Assembly (NCBI GenBank): GCA_006503475.1
Contig: RSEH01000186.1
Span: forward strand, 1-64,000
Source of the DNA: Stentor roeselii
Lineage: Eukaryota > Ciliophora > Heterotrichea > Heterotrichida > Stentoridae
Reading direction: 5' to 3'
Length of the DNA: 64,000 nucleotides
The notes beneath the pieces are model-generated. The model was not told where the DNA came from, did no database searches, and saw only the letters and a list, made by a program, of their open reading frames with translations. Positions 22,285 through 31,999 of the stretch are shown piece after piece; the first letter of the stretch is position 1; every line of letters starts with the position of its first letter. The position numbers were made by a program, and so were the translations under genes.

Positions 22285-22998
22285 TTAGTAAACTAAAGAC
22301 TGCTGCCTCATTTTTCTTGTACTAGGTCTAAGCGGACGAGGATGAAAAGGTACTTCCGGGTTAAACCTATTCCGATATTCAGTAGTTTTCATATCTCCAT
22401 GCAATTTTTCAATAGGAAGCCATCCATGTCCATCAAAAAAAGTTGAGTTCTGTACAAACCCAGAAGCCGTAGTTTTAGGTCGATGTTCCTTTTGAGCCCT
22501 AGTTGGACTATAGCTGGTTTTTCTATAAATCCTTGACCTCTGCGGTTCCTGCTTGACATATGAAAATCGACTGGAAGTCATGAAAGAGTTGTCCTGGTAG
22601 TTCGGATGAGTCATGGGAATAGTGCACTTTCCATGAAACCGAGAAATCGTGTGATACTCGTCAGGCATTCCTCCTCCGACCCTTCCCAAAAGTCTGCTGC
22701 CTGACTCTGGACGATTCGGAAAGTTTTCAGTCTTTCTGGGCGGAAGATAAACTGTTCTGCTCAGTTGTTCCTTACTCACCCATGTCTGGCTCTTTTCGAG
22801 AGGACTGTCTGAATGCCCTGGGGCGAATCCGCTGTAGCCTGGAATCGTGTAGGTCTTGTTTAGAGCTGGAGCCTTTTGTGACATGTCTAGACTTGAAGTT
22901 CGGTAGTGGTGCTTTGAACTCCATGCGGTGAAGTCTGAGGAAGTCACTTCGAGATTTTTCATGTAACTGTTTTTAAATGAGGATTTTGATTCGCCCAT
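22285..22998 (-). CDS. CIMIP2/FAM166-like ciliary protein (237 aa)
   Basis: ATG at 22998, TAA stop, no intron needed. The protein is rich in Tyr, Ser, Pro, Arg and His with little hydrophobic core, as in microtubule inner or doublet-binding proteins. It contains YTIPGYSGFAPGHSD at about residues 48-62, which resembles the (V/I)PGYxGxxPG signature of the FAM166/CIMIP2 family of doublet-microtubule inner proteins. Short motifs with Phe/Tyr and Pro follow (HTISRFHGKCTIPMTHPNY; FFDGHGWLPIEKLHGDM). In a heavily ciliated cell such a gene is expected. The assignment rests on the single motif plus composition; another axonemal protein family is possible. Confidence 0.55.
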   Translation of the reverse strand: MGESKSSFKNSYMKNLEVTSSDFTAWSSKHHYRTSSLDMSQKAPALNKTYTIPGYSGFAPGHSDSPLEKSQTWVSKEQLSRTVYLPPRKTENFPNRPESGSRLLGRVGGGMPDEYHTISRFHGKCTIPMTHPNYQDNSFMTSSRFSYVKQEPQRSRIYRKTSYSPTRAQKEHRPKTTASGFVQNSTFFDGHGWLPIEKLHGDMKTTEYRNRFNPEVPFHPRPLRPSTRKMRQQSLVY

Positions 22999-23585
22999 TT
23001 GAATTTTATTATGAACTCTTGGACTTTATTAGGAAAGGACTTTTTTTAGGGATTAAGGAGGTTTTGGATTGGTTTTTTTTTAAAGGTTTATGTTTTAGAT
23101 TGAATGTTTTATTAGATATTGTTTTGGTTGAATTTTATTGGATTTTGGATATACTATTTTTTGAAATGAATGAGAGGATTATAAATGGAAAGATTTAGAA
23201 TGAAATTCGTTTATTTAAAATTTCTTTGATTGATTGTGAAAAATTTATTGAATTATACTGGAAGTGATTGAAAAGTTTAAGAGTTGAAGACTGACAATTT
23301 AACATTGAATCATAGAATTTAATAAGGAAATCAAAGGGATAAAACCATATTTCAAAATTGCTAAATTTATAATTTTTACCAGGTTCTAGGTAAAAAACAC
23401 CAAAAATAACCTATCAAAAGTAAAAACAATTATCAAAGTCCTAATGTTTACAGGTGATTTCCTCTTAATGCAAAAAAAAAATCCATTAAAAAAATCATCA
23501 TTCAATAACCCATAAGTCCTCATTAACCTGATCAAGTGAAATTCAATGATAGTTTCGTCAACACACTACATAAAATAGTAAATAA
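22999..23585. other. Intergenic region between divergent genes with a sharp composition switch
   Basis: Contains the promoters of the CIMIP2-like gene (leftward) and the cysteine-rich gene (rightward). From about 22980 to 23290 the + strand is G/T-rich; from about 23330 to 23580 it is A/C-rich. No ORF with coding character is seen; the 73-codon frame at 22977-23198 is a by-product of the T-rich composition. Confidence 0.5.
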
Positions 23586-26500
23586 ATGGCTATTTGGTTC
23601 ATTCTTTCCATAAGCTTAAATGTTTTTGGAGTATTCAGTTCACTACTAGTCGATTATAAGTTCGGTTCTAACTTCGGTCAAATATTTTACGATTACTCCG
23701 AGAACGGCAACCATGGTCAGAATGGCGAAAGTATTTCATCTTCCTCATCAGACACAAAAGCCACAGACAGGGGAGCTTTTTTTTCAAGTTCATTCACAGA
23801 TTTCATCCTCTTGCCTCCGAACGAAGTGAATTCAAAGAGTTTATCAATAACTTCAACATTTTCAATAGCGATGTGGTGCTTGAGCTTCGACACTCGGACT
23901 TATATGTTGACTTACAGAGGCCTAGGAACTACTTATTACATTTCAGCTGAAAGAATATCTAATGGAAACTTTTATAGGGCGCATGTAAAGACTCCGACTT
24001 ATAATTCAGGTGCTAAGACAGGAACAGGGAAGATAACAAAATGTAAGACTTAAACAGATATTTGGAATTTCTTGACTATCACCAGCTCAGTGAATAAAAT
24101 GAACTTTTGGATAAATGGAGTGGTTTCTGTTACTATCAGCCTTCTTGTTGATTATGTTGAATCTGGGATATACAAGCATTACATTGGGTATACTTCTGGA
24201 TCTTTTGAAGGATTTGTTTGGAGTTATCAAGTTTACACGTCTGAAATCGATCCAACTCTTTTTATCGGGTCGAGTTCAGCTAACTGCCTGGTTGCGACCT
24301 GCACAACATGTGACCCAAGTTTATTAATACAGGGTGTTTCTTACTGCATTTCCACAAATTCAAACGATAATAAAAATGCCCAGGGAAATCCTTGTTCCTG
24401 TAACAACTTCGGGTGTTCTTCCTCAACATGTCTTGACTGCTCTTCATGCATATCAGGTTCTTGCATAGTTCAAAGTGCTTCCTCAGTTTGCATATGTTTA
24501 AACGGAACAGGAACGAAAACAAGCTGTAATTGTCCTTTAAGTACTTTTTACTTATCAAGTAATTTTACTTGCTGCTCCTGCGCAATTCAATGTAAAACTT
24601 GCCTCAACAGTTACGAATGTCTTACTTGTGTAGATGCGAATGCGATCCTTACCCCAGCCAAGGACTGCTCATGTCTTGAAGGATTCTTTAACCTGACAGC
24701 CTTGAGCAGTGGAGGAGTCTGCGTGGCTTGCAACTTTGACTGTAAAACTTGCGCAGGTCCTGAAAGTTGCTTGGTTTGTAAAGACATCAACGCTGAGTTG
24801 GACTTAATAGGGTGCAAATGTTTTTCAGGTTATTTTAATGATTCCGGGCTTTGTAGTCCTTGTGAAGCTAGTTGTTTGACTTGTTCTCAGAGGAATCTTT
24901 GTGACTCTTGCCTTTCTCAGTTTTCTAGTCCTGGTCCTGTTATAGGCTGTCAGTGCCTGCCGGGGTATTTCAACCTCAGTTCTTTGATTTACTCTCAGTC
25001 ATGCCTGAAGTGTTTTGACGAGTGCTCTGAATGCACATCAGCGAAACTCTGCACTTCTTGCATAGCGAGTGATTCTTCGCCTGATACAAATGAAGGATGC
25101 AGATGTTTTGCAGGGTATTACAATGTTTCTGCCCTGACCACTCGAAATTCTTGCATTCCATGTCCTTCTGAGTGCCTTCTCTGTGAAAACAATTCAATCT
25201 GCATAGAGTGCAAGGACCCAGTCGCGGTTTTAACGAATTCAGGCTGTTCTTGTCCTACAAACGCTTTCCTGGACTCCACCGGGTTCTGTGTCTTGTGTCA
25301 AGACCAATGTCTGACCTGCTCAACGAGTACTGACTGCCTTTCTTGCAAAGATCCAAATGGAGTCCCTTCATCTTTCGGCTGTTCATGTCCTGACTCTTAC
25401 TTCAACTCAACTTCTACCAACTTATGTGAACCTTGCTTGAGTACCTGCCAGACTTGTCTTTCAACAACGGCTTGTCTTGTCTGTAAAGATCGTAATTCTG
25501 AAGTTTTATCAGGAAATTGTATCTGTAAGGATTCTTTTTTTAATTCTAATGAAGGACTCTGCGAGTCTTGTGCAGTTGGATGTGTGAGTTGCTTGTCGGC
25601 GACTGATTGTCTCGCATGTCAAGAGCCTGCTGTGCTTGAAGGTGGCTTTTGCTTCTGCCCGTCGTCTTTTTATATGTCAAGTGAAGGGACTTGCCTTGAG
25701 TGTCACAGTGATTGTTCTGTTTGTACAAGTTTTGAATCTTGTTCTGAATGTAAAGACCTTCATGCAAATATCATGATTTCAGGGTTTATTTATGCTGAAA
25801 GAGCAAGTTCTCGTTGTAGGTGTATTCCTGGGTACTTCAATTCTTCATCTAATTATAAACTTACTTGCTCCAAGTGCCTTAGACCTTGTGAAGAATGCCT
25901 TGATTCCACTTATTGCTTGTCATGTGCTTATCAATCGATGAACCTTGTTGATGGCAAGTGTTTTTGCCCTGATTATTCAGAATTTATTGGTGAAATTTGT
26001 GTTTGCAACTTGGGATACTACCTGGAATTCCAGGATGGTCTTCAGATTTGTAAGAAATGTCATCAAACATGTAAAACTTGTAGTGGAGGTAATAAAACTG
26101 AATGTATTTCTTGCAAAGAGTCTTTTATTTTAAGTGAAAATTCCTGTTTTTATTGTGAAAAAGGGTATTTCTTTAATATTAAGTCAAAAGAATGTAAAAA
26201 ATGCGGAGCGAATTGTTTAGAGTGTCTCTCAGAAAGTCAATGTCTTCTCTGCAAGGATGAATCAACCCTGGTGAATGGAGGCTGCATTATTTGCGCTAAA
26301 GGTTATTATTTTTATCTAAACACCTGCAAAAAATGCCCAGATTTATGCTCTGAGTGCATCGATGAATGCACTGAATGTGTAGAAAATGCAGAGATTTTCA
26401 ACAAAACCTGTGAATGTTCCCCAGGGTTTAAAAAAGTGGCTTCAGGGTGTTCAGCAAAGTATTTTTACGGAACTCTAGATGTGTTAAAAAATAATAATTT

Positions 26501-28016
26501 AGAGCTTCGCTTCACAGAAGCGACTCTAACAGCTGTTGACCTTGAAGACCTTATCTTTCATTTAAACACCACAGATCCTTTCATAAATATTGATTCTATA
26601 AAGCTTCTAAAAAACTTCAAAAACAGCAGCTATTTATTCAGCCTCATATTAAGCAACCCACTTCTTTCACTTTCAAAACTTTCTTTAAAAATCACAAGAA
26701 ACCCTTTATTCAGTTCGAATTTTTCAAAACTTTTCAACTATTCCTATGAAGTGACAGTCCAGCCTGAAAAATACGTTTTAGACAACAGCTATACAGCAGT
26801 GATCCTGAATACAACAAAAGCTGCAACTAAGATAATTGTTTCAAGTTCTTTAGGGACGTCAATAGTTAGCTCTCCAGGAGTGGCCTGGTCTTTGCTGAAC
26901 ACAATTCAACTAATCGCTTTTCTTCCTCTGAATTCAAATCCTCTAACACCCACATTGAAAGATTTTCTGACATCTTTTTCAAGTTACAACATCATTCCTA
27001 ATCCTTTGGAGTGCTTTTTTGACCTTGATGCTTCCTCTGAGCCTTATTTGGAAGCAAGACGTTTTGGAATATCAACTTCAGTCTTTTTGATCAATGTTGG
27101 CTCGAATTTCTTGGTTTTCGTCGGGTTTTTAATGATCTGGCCGGTTTTTTACTTCTTGTCGAGAAAGACAAGTGGAAAATTCGCAGCAAGGATGAATATT
27201 TTGCATAAAAACTACAAGTTTAGGTTTTTTTTAAGAGCTATTATTCAAGGATATCTAGAAATCGGGATTTATTCGTTAGTTCAACTGAAAGCTGTAAGGA
27301 TTATGCAGGAAATAATCAACAAAGAACAAGGATACTTCAACCAAACAGTAGCTTGTGTGGGAATAGTAAAGAAAAAATAGGTTTTAGTTTTTTTATCTCC
27401 TTATTTCACAGTTGTTTTCACTTACATAAACAAGGTGAAAGTTTTTACATGTAATCAAGAGTTCTTTGATCAATGGGGCTCGTTTTATGATGAGCTGAAA
27501 CTTGATAAAGGGTTCTGGAGCAGTCAGTTCTACTTTTTTTACTTCACAAGAAGACTCGGGTATTTATTGTTTCAAGTTTATCTCAATAATAACCTTTTCT
27601 TGCAAGGTGCTCTGAATATTTTGTTGTCTCTTTTAACTCTGGTGTATTTGCTGAAGTTCATGCCTTTTAAGGAAAAAGTTTTAATGGCAACTACTTTACT
27701 TGGTGAGGTTTGTGTTAATCTTGTCTTTGGGTTTTCATATGCTTTTGTTTTTGGAATTTCTGAAAAAATTAAGGCTATTCTGGAACTTTGCATTATTTTT
27801 ACTGTTATTTTTGGAATCGCGGGACAGTTTTTAATCGCTTTTTACTTGTTTTTTAAAGGGATTATTGAACTTTGGATTAAACTTGAAAAAGCTAGAGCGC
27901 TACAATTTGCTGATACTGCTAAAAAAACTATACCTGAACTTATTGAAAACTCAATAGAAGAAAAGAGATCCGAATCTGACAGACTCTCAAACTTAGCAGA
28001 GCACATATCCAAGTAA
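23586..28016 (+). CDS. Cysteine-rich surface protein, paralogue of 7268-11461 (1466 aa, 3 exons)
   Basis: Exons 23586-24042, 24058-27365 and 27381-28016. Introns are 24043-24057 (GTAAGACTTAAACAG) and 27366-27380 (GTAAAGAAAAAATAG), 15 nt each. Order: signal peptide; a LamG-like domain (about 22-220: FYDYSENGNHGQNG, TDRGAFFSS); then about 730 residues of Cys repeats (about 227-954) with the recurring C..C...C..C....xC..C.....C.C unit of about 50 residues seen in growth-factor-receptor/furin-like regions (at least twelve units); a beta-rich stalk; then transmembrane helices from about residue 1160, a loop FFDQWGSFYDELK, more helices and a short acidic tail. Compared with its paralogue it has one long Cys array in place of two arrays split by a second LamG domain. 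Probably a cell-surface receptor or adhesion protein; ligand unknown. The conserved polytopic C-terminus suggests more than a mere anchor. Confidence 0.85.
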
Positions 28017-28214
28017 AACACTCTCTCTTGTAAATATCCTAAACTCCCTACTCCACCCCATCCTAAAACCCTCCAAAAATAATCCTAAAACCCCATAAAA
28101 TCCTCAAAAATCCTCAAAAATCCTCAAAAATTCTCAAAAACCCTAAAAAAAATCCTAAAATTGTTATTTACCAAAATTATCCCCATTAAACTCAATACCG
28201 ACCGATGCATATAA
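28017..28214. repeat. A/C-rich spacer with a 10-bp tandem repeat
   Basis: Positions 28101-28140 hold three perfect copies of TCCTCAAAAA and a fourth with one change, inside a spacer rich in CCTAAAA-like words. It lies between the cysteine-rich gene and IscU. It resembles simple telomere-like text but has no consistent telomere unit. Confidence 0.8.
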
Positions 28215-28628
28215 ATGTTTTCTAGATTCATAATCCCTCTGCGAAGATACGACGCGAAAGTAGTAGACCTATACGAGAACCCAAAAAACGTAGGGTCCTT
28301 CGACAAGAAAGACCCAAAAGTAGGAACCGGTATCGTCGGAGCCCCTGCATGTGGAGACGTAATGAAGCTACAGATAAAAGTAGAAGACGGTAAAATCGTT
28401 GACGCAGTTTTCAAGACCTTCGGCTGCGCCTCAGCGATTGCAAGTTCTTCCTACGCAACAGAGCTTGTGAAAGGAATGCACCTTGACGAAGCGATGGAGT
28501 TGAAGAACACAGACATCGCGAAGTACCTGAACCTTCCTCCAATCAAGAACCACTGCTCGACCCTTGCAGAGGAGGCAGTGAAGGCAGCGATAAACGAGTT
28601 CAAAACAAAGAAGCCGAAAACATCATAA
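28215..28628 (+). CDS. ISCU: Iron-sulfur cluster scaffold protein IscU
   Basis: 137 aa, no intron, TAA stop. The start ATG at 28215 follows ATATAA. After a basic N-terminal stretch (MFSRFIIPLRRY) that can act as a mitochondrial targeting signal, the mature protein shows the IscU hallmarks: ENPKNVGSFDKKD, the first ligand Cys in GAPACGDVMKLQI, the second in KTFGCASAIASSS, the chaperone-binding LPPIK motif and the third Cys in HCSTLAEEAVKAA. The scaffold receives sulfur from the cysteine desulfurase and builds Fe-S clusters in the mitochondrial matrix. The stop lies 11 bp from the stop of SURF1 on the other strand. Length equals the family norm. Confidence 0.96.
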   Translation: MFSRFIIPLRRYDAKVVDLYENPKNVGSFDKKDPKVGTGIVGAPACGDVMKLQIKVEDGKIVDAVFKTFGCASAIASSSYATELVKGMHLDEAMELKNTDIAKYLNLPPIKNHCSTLAEEAVKAAINEFKTKKPKTS

Positions 28629-28639
28629 TACTTTATAGC

Positions 28640-29359
28640 TTATCTTCTTAACGACACCAGCGCGTAAAACGCGCAGATCATTGAACTTAAAAACCAGAAA
28701 GTCGCGTAAGTCGCATGCGTGTAAGGCATGATTGTGAAAGCTAATAGTTCAGATTTCACTGCTTTCACTGGTAGTTCGGGTAAGTCTTCTCCTTCGTAAA
28801 GTTCTCGGTTTCTTTGCCAGTTGATTTCTTGAAGCATCCATTCTTTCGCTTCGGAATTTGAAAGGCCGCTTAGATGTGCCATGTGAGGCAAGTCGACGTA
28901 ATGCCATTCTCCTAAGGATGGCAAGTTCTCAGGAGTACTGGACCCTGGAATATCTCCGGGTTTTAAAACGCCGGAGATTTCGAGGACTTCAGAATTTTCT
29001 TTTCGGGATTTTTGGTCTTTGAAGGCGGTTGGGACCCAGCCTCGGTTTACGATTAAGCCGCATTTTTCATTTATGAGGAAAGGGGTTAAGATTTTGTAAC
29101 CTGTTGTTAAACCGTTTGTCCTCATCATTAGCATTTCTTTGCTGTGGTCGAATCGTCCTGTTAACTTTACTGGACGGTAGTTCCAGTCTTTTTTAGATAG
29201 CGGGAATTCTAGGGTTTCAGCTGGTTGCTCGATGTACTGGGTCCTAGCTTGAATCAGATCTTCTTTCCACTTCTTTCTTTGAAGCTGCCAGAGACAGGCT
29301 CTGCCCGTGATAAGTGAACCAAATACAAATAGTCCAGAAAACCAGTACTTTCTAGACAT
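28640..29359 (-). CDS. SURF1: SURF1-family cytochrome c oxidase assembly factor
   Basis: 239 aa, ATG at 29359, TAA stop. The SURF1 layout is clear: an N-terminal membrane helix (WFSGLFVFGSLITGRACLWQL), WQLQRKKWK, the soluble intermembrane domain with RPVKLTGRFDHSKEMLM, the family motif VNRGWVP and a C-terminal helix introduced by PYTHATYATFWFLS. SURF1/Shy1 helps insert heme and assemble Cox1 in the inner mitochondrial membrane. A short N-terminus precedes the first helix, so a cleaved presequence is not obvious. Its start codon is only 20 bp from the start of the divergent nucleotide-sugar transporter gene, so the two share a minimal promoter. Confidence 0.93.
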   Translation of the reverse strand: MSRKYWFSGLFVFGSLITGRACLWQLQRKKWKEDLIQARTQYIEQPAETLEFPLSKKDWNYRPVKLTGRFDHSKEMLMMRTNGLTTGYKILTPFLINEKCGLIVNRGWVPTAFKDQKSRKENSEVLEISGVLKPGDIPGSSTPENLPSLGEWHYVDLPHMAHLSGLSNSEAKEWMLQEINWQRNRELYEGEDLPELPVKAVKSELLAFTIMPYTHATYATFWFLSSMICAFYALVSLRR

Positions 29360-29379
29360 GTATTATCCAAGTTGTTTAT
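29360..29379. promoter_or_regulatory. 20-bp divergent promoter region
   Basis: The whole space between the SURF1 ATG (minus strand) and the nucleotide-sugar transporter ATG (plus strand): GTATTATCCAAGTTGTTTAT. Core promoter elements for at least one direction must lie inside the opposite coding region, or leaders are almost absent. Confidence 0.6.
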
Positions 29380-30267
29380 ATGGAAGACATTATCATATGC
29401 TTGCTCTATGGTTTATGTTCAACTCTAATGAACATCACTAGCAAGACTTTGATATCTGTTTACCTTGTAAGTCCTTTTTATTCTTTGCTTTTGATACAGA
29501 ACATCTTCATTTGTCTCATGTGTCTTAAGAAAAAATACGTTGTTCGATGGGGCGAAGCTAAAGAATGTGGAAAGATTTCAGTCTTGTCTGCAAGCAATAT
29601 TTTGTTTGGAGCGATTGGCATGAAATATGTCAACTTGCCTATGTATATTGCTTTGAGGAAATTATGCACTGCAAAAATTTTCTTGATTGATGTTTTTGTG
29701 TATAACAGACCTGCTAGTTATTCGTCTAGTGCTGGGGTATTTTTCATAAGTCTCGGTGCAGTCATAGCAGGTGCAAACGATTTTACCAGCGACTTATTAG
29801 GTTACCTAATAGTATTCGGTTCAAACCTAATGAACGCATTACTTCTAATCCAAATAAAAGTAGCAAAAGAAAAGCACGATTCCCTGGAAGCCTTAAAGCA
29901 AGCTTACATCTGTTCAGTGATTTCAATTCCATACATACTAGTTCTAATGTACACATTCAAAGAAGTAGACCAGATCTCAATGTCTCCATTTTCCGAGACC
30001 TGGGAGCTTTACTGGGTGATTTTCTTCGCAGGTCTTCTAGGAATCGCCTGCAATCTTACCTTATTCAAAGCAGCGAACGAGATCTCCCCAATGGCGACAT
30101 CAATCGTTGGAAACGCCAAAGATTTCATCTCTATCTTCGTAGGCTACGTAGCATTCGGTGACGTCAACGGAAACTTCTTATTCGTCCTGGGTCTCTGCTT
30201 CAGCATGTTCGGTGCAGGGGTGTATTCGTTAGGAAAGTTAAAAGAAATAAAGAAAATTAGTGTCTAA
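29380..30267 (+). CDS. Nucleotide-sugar transporter-like protein (drug/metabolite transporter superfamily)
   Basis: 295 aa with about ten transmembrane helices, ATG at 29380, TAA stop. The order of helices and motifs such as NITSKTLIS near residue 20, SPFYSLLLIQNIF, MYIALRKLCTAKIF and, near the C-terminus, NEISPMATSIVGNAKDFISI fit SLC35/GDP-mannose-transporter-type carriers of the Golgi. They exchange nucleotide sugars for the nucleoside monophosphate. The exact sugar cannot be told; the GALN motif of GDP-mannose carriers is not evident. The first half of the gene is G/T-rich and the second half A/C-rich on the + strand, with a switch near 29790. The stop codon directly abuts the stop of FAM91 on the other strand. 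Confidence 0.85.
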   Translation: MEDIIICLLYGLCSTLMNITSKTLISVYLVSPFYSLLLIQNIFICLMCLKKKYVVRWGEAKECGKISVLSASNILFGAIGMKYVNLPMYIALRKLCTAKIFLIDVFVYNRPASYSSSAGVFFISLGAVIAGANDFTSDLLGYLIVFGSNLMNALLLIQIKVAKEKHDSLEALKQAYICSVISIPYILVLMYTFKEVDQISMSPFSETWELYWVIFFAGLLGIACNLTLFKAANEISPMATSIVGNAKDFISIFVGYVAFGDVNGNFLFVLGLCFSMFGAGVYSLGKLKEIKKISV

Positions 30268-31992
30268 TCAGTCCAACAAGATAAACCCTTGCTCGACATC
30301 CACTCCACAAATAAATTCGCGAAACTGGAAAACCTCGTCTTGCTGAGCTTCACTCACAGATTCTAAATTGTTATACTTGAACCAAGGAGTTTCCAGCAAA
30401 TTTGTTAAAATGTTGAAAGTCGCTTCTTTTGAACTTAAGTCCACTCCATGATTTTGACTTAGAATCAAAAAGCTCTTATCGGCTAAAACTGCCAGTTCAA
30501 GCCACCCAATGAAATTTTCAAAGTGCAAGTTTAACTCTTTTTCACGGAAGAAGGTCAGAAGTGACTTGTCTTTTATTGATAAAAGGTTCAGAGGAAGAGG
30601 AATTGTGAGAAGATGATGGAGCTTTGAAGTGCAGGGCAAGATGAAGACTGAAGAAACTGGAAGGATTTGGCTTAGGTCGAATAAAAGAGATGATATTGAA
30701 GAGTCTTTTATTGAAGATTCTTGGCAAAGGATGAAATCGCTGAAATCGGAAAGACTTTCGGGAATGCGGGTTAAAATGAAGCCTTTTGTTAGGTAGAGAA
30801 CTGGAGATGTTCCGCAGTATTTCAACTTGAATAAACGGTAGAGAAGAGACTCGTGTGAAGTCAAGGATGAAAAAATCACGGAGTCTATTGATGAGGATGA
30901 TAATGCTATTGCGGATTTTGGACTCTCGAGAATTTCTAGTTGGTATTTTAAGAGAAGCTCTTTTGCTTGCTTTAAGGCTGGGGGACTGTACTCTTTTCCT
31001 AGTGCTAGAGTTATTTTTATTATGTCGTCTCCGCTGCTTACTTCGAATGAGGGGAGAACTGAGGAAGTGAGTGAGTTTTCAAGGTCGCTTAATGGCATCC
31101 AAGATCGATGCCAGTCACTTTTGACAACATTTTGCACTTCAATAAACCCCAACCTACACAAAAGACTAAGTGCATCCTTAACAACTTCAACCCTAAGTTT
31201 AGACCCTCTAAGCACAGACTCAAAATCCGAGTAATCCTGACAAAGTCTCAAAACATCTCCAATCTGTTTTCCAAATCCAGTCTTATCAGGTACAAAATTT
31301 TTGATATCCCTGACCAGTTCAAACCCGAATCCTTCAACTTCAATATCAAACTCAACAACAGTAGCTTTAAAAAGTCCTTCAAGGGCTTCTCGATCATATC
31401 TTCCAGCAGAGTTATGAGCTTTACTCATGAAATCTTTACAAATTTCACTTAAACATTCAACTTCATTTTTGTTAGCAGTTTTTCTTGGTCTTTTGTGAAG
31501 CAGAGGAAAGACAAGCCACCATCCATCGACAGGAATAGTTAAAGGATATTTTGGAAGCATGCTTCGGATCGCTCTGGAGATTTTTGAAATCCAGCCTTTT
31601 TCTTTGCATTTTTGAAGAAGGTCTGTGTAAGAGTTCCTGTGAATACCTACGATTCGAAGAATGTCTGCCGCGGTAAATGTTGGAAGAGTGTCGTAAGTCT
31701 TTTGGACTCTTAACAAATCGCATAACATGTCGATGTAGTAGTCGAAAGGACTTGTAAAGTTCAGGAATCGGCATAAGTGATAAGGAAATACTTCGAGTTT
31801 CAAACGTTGTGAACGGATTAGGTCTCGGTAAAAACTCATTTTTTCGTAGTTTTTGAAACGGAGACGGTTTTCGCTGTGGTAGGTTATTTGGAGGTCTTGC
31901 CAGGTGTTTTCTGAGTTTGGTCCTGTCATTTTCGTTTTGATGTAACCGGGAAGTTCTTCGAATGAAATTAGATCTTCTAAGTATTCCTCCAT
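30268..31992 (-). CDS. FAM91-family protein
   Basis: 574 aa, ATG at 31992 (AGTTAATAAATG), TGA stop at 30268-30270. The N-terminal half matches the FAM91 family: FEELPGYIKTKM, LEVFPYHLCRFLNFTSPFDY, TYDTLPTFTAADILRIVGIH, RNSYTDLLQKCK and PVDGWWLVFP. The C-terminal half is less conserved and shorter than in animals (about 840 aa there). FAM91A1 works with TBC1D23 and the WDR11 complex in capturing endosome-derived vesicles at the trans-Golgi network. Composition flips near 31100 inside the gene, from G/T-rich to A/C-rich on the + strand. The TGA stop is uncommon here, but reading through it would run straight into the antisense of the neighbouring gene, so it is a true stop. Confidence 0.9.
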   Translation of the reverse strand: MEEYLEDLISFEELPGYIKTKMTGPNSENTWQDLQITYHSENRLRFKNYEKMSFYRDLIRSQRLKLEVFPYHLCRFLNFTSPFDYYIDMLCDLLRVQKTYDTLPTFTAADILRIVGIHRNSYTDLLQKCKEKGWISKISRAIRSMLPKYPLTIPVDGWWLVFPLLHKRPRKTANKNEVECLSEICKDFMSKAHNSAGRYDREALEGLFKATVVEFDIEVEGFGFELVRDIKNFVPDKTGFGKQIGDVLRLCQDYSDFESVLRGSKLRVEVVKDALSLLCRLGFIEVQNVVKSDWHRSWMPLSDLENSLTSSVLPSFEVSSGDDIIKITLALGKEYSPPALKQAKELLLKYQLEILESPKSAIALSSSSIDSVIFSSLTSHESLLYRLFKLKYCGTSPVLYLTKGFILTRIPESLSDFSDFILCQESSIKDSSISSLLFDLSQILPVSSVFILPCTSKLHHLLTIPLPLNLLSIKDKSLLTFFREKELNLHFENFIGWLELAVLADKSFLILSQNHGVDLSSKEATFNILTNLLETPWFKYNNLESVSEAQQDEVFQFREFICGVDVEQGFILLD

Positions 31993-31999
31993 TTATTAA

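Noticed and set aside
22977-23198. 73-codon hydrophobic plus-strand ORF
   Set aside because: Arises from a T/G-rich domain and overlaps the start of the CIMIP2-like gene; no start context or family.
28017-28214. Telomere-like repeat near CCTAAAA words
   Set aside because: No constant telomeric unit; the text is a short 10-bp minisatellite in an A/C-rich spacer, flanked by genes on both sides.
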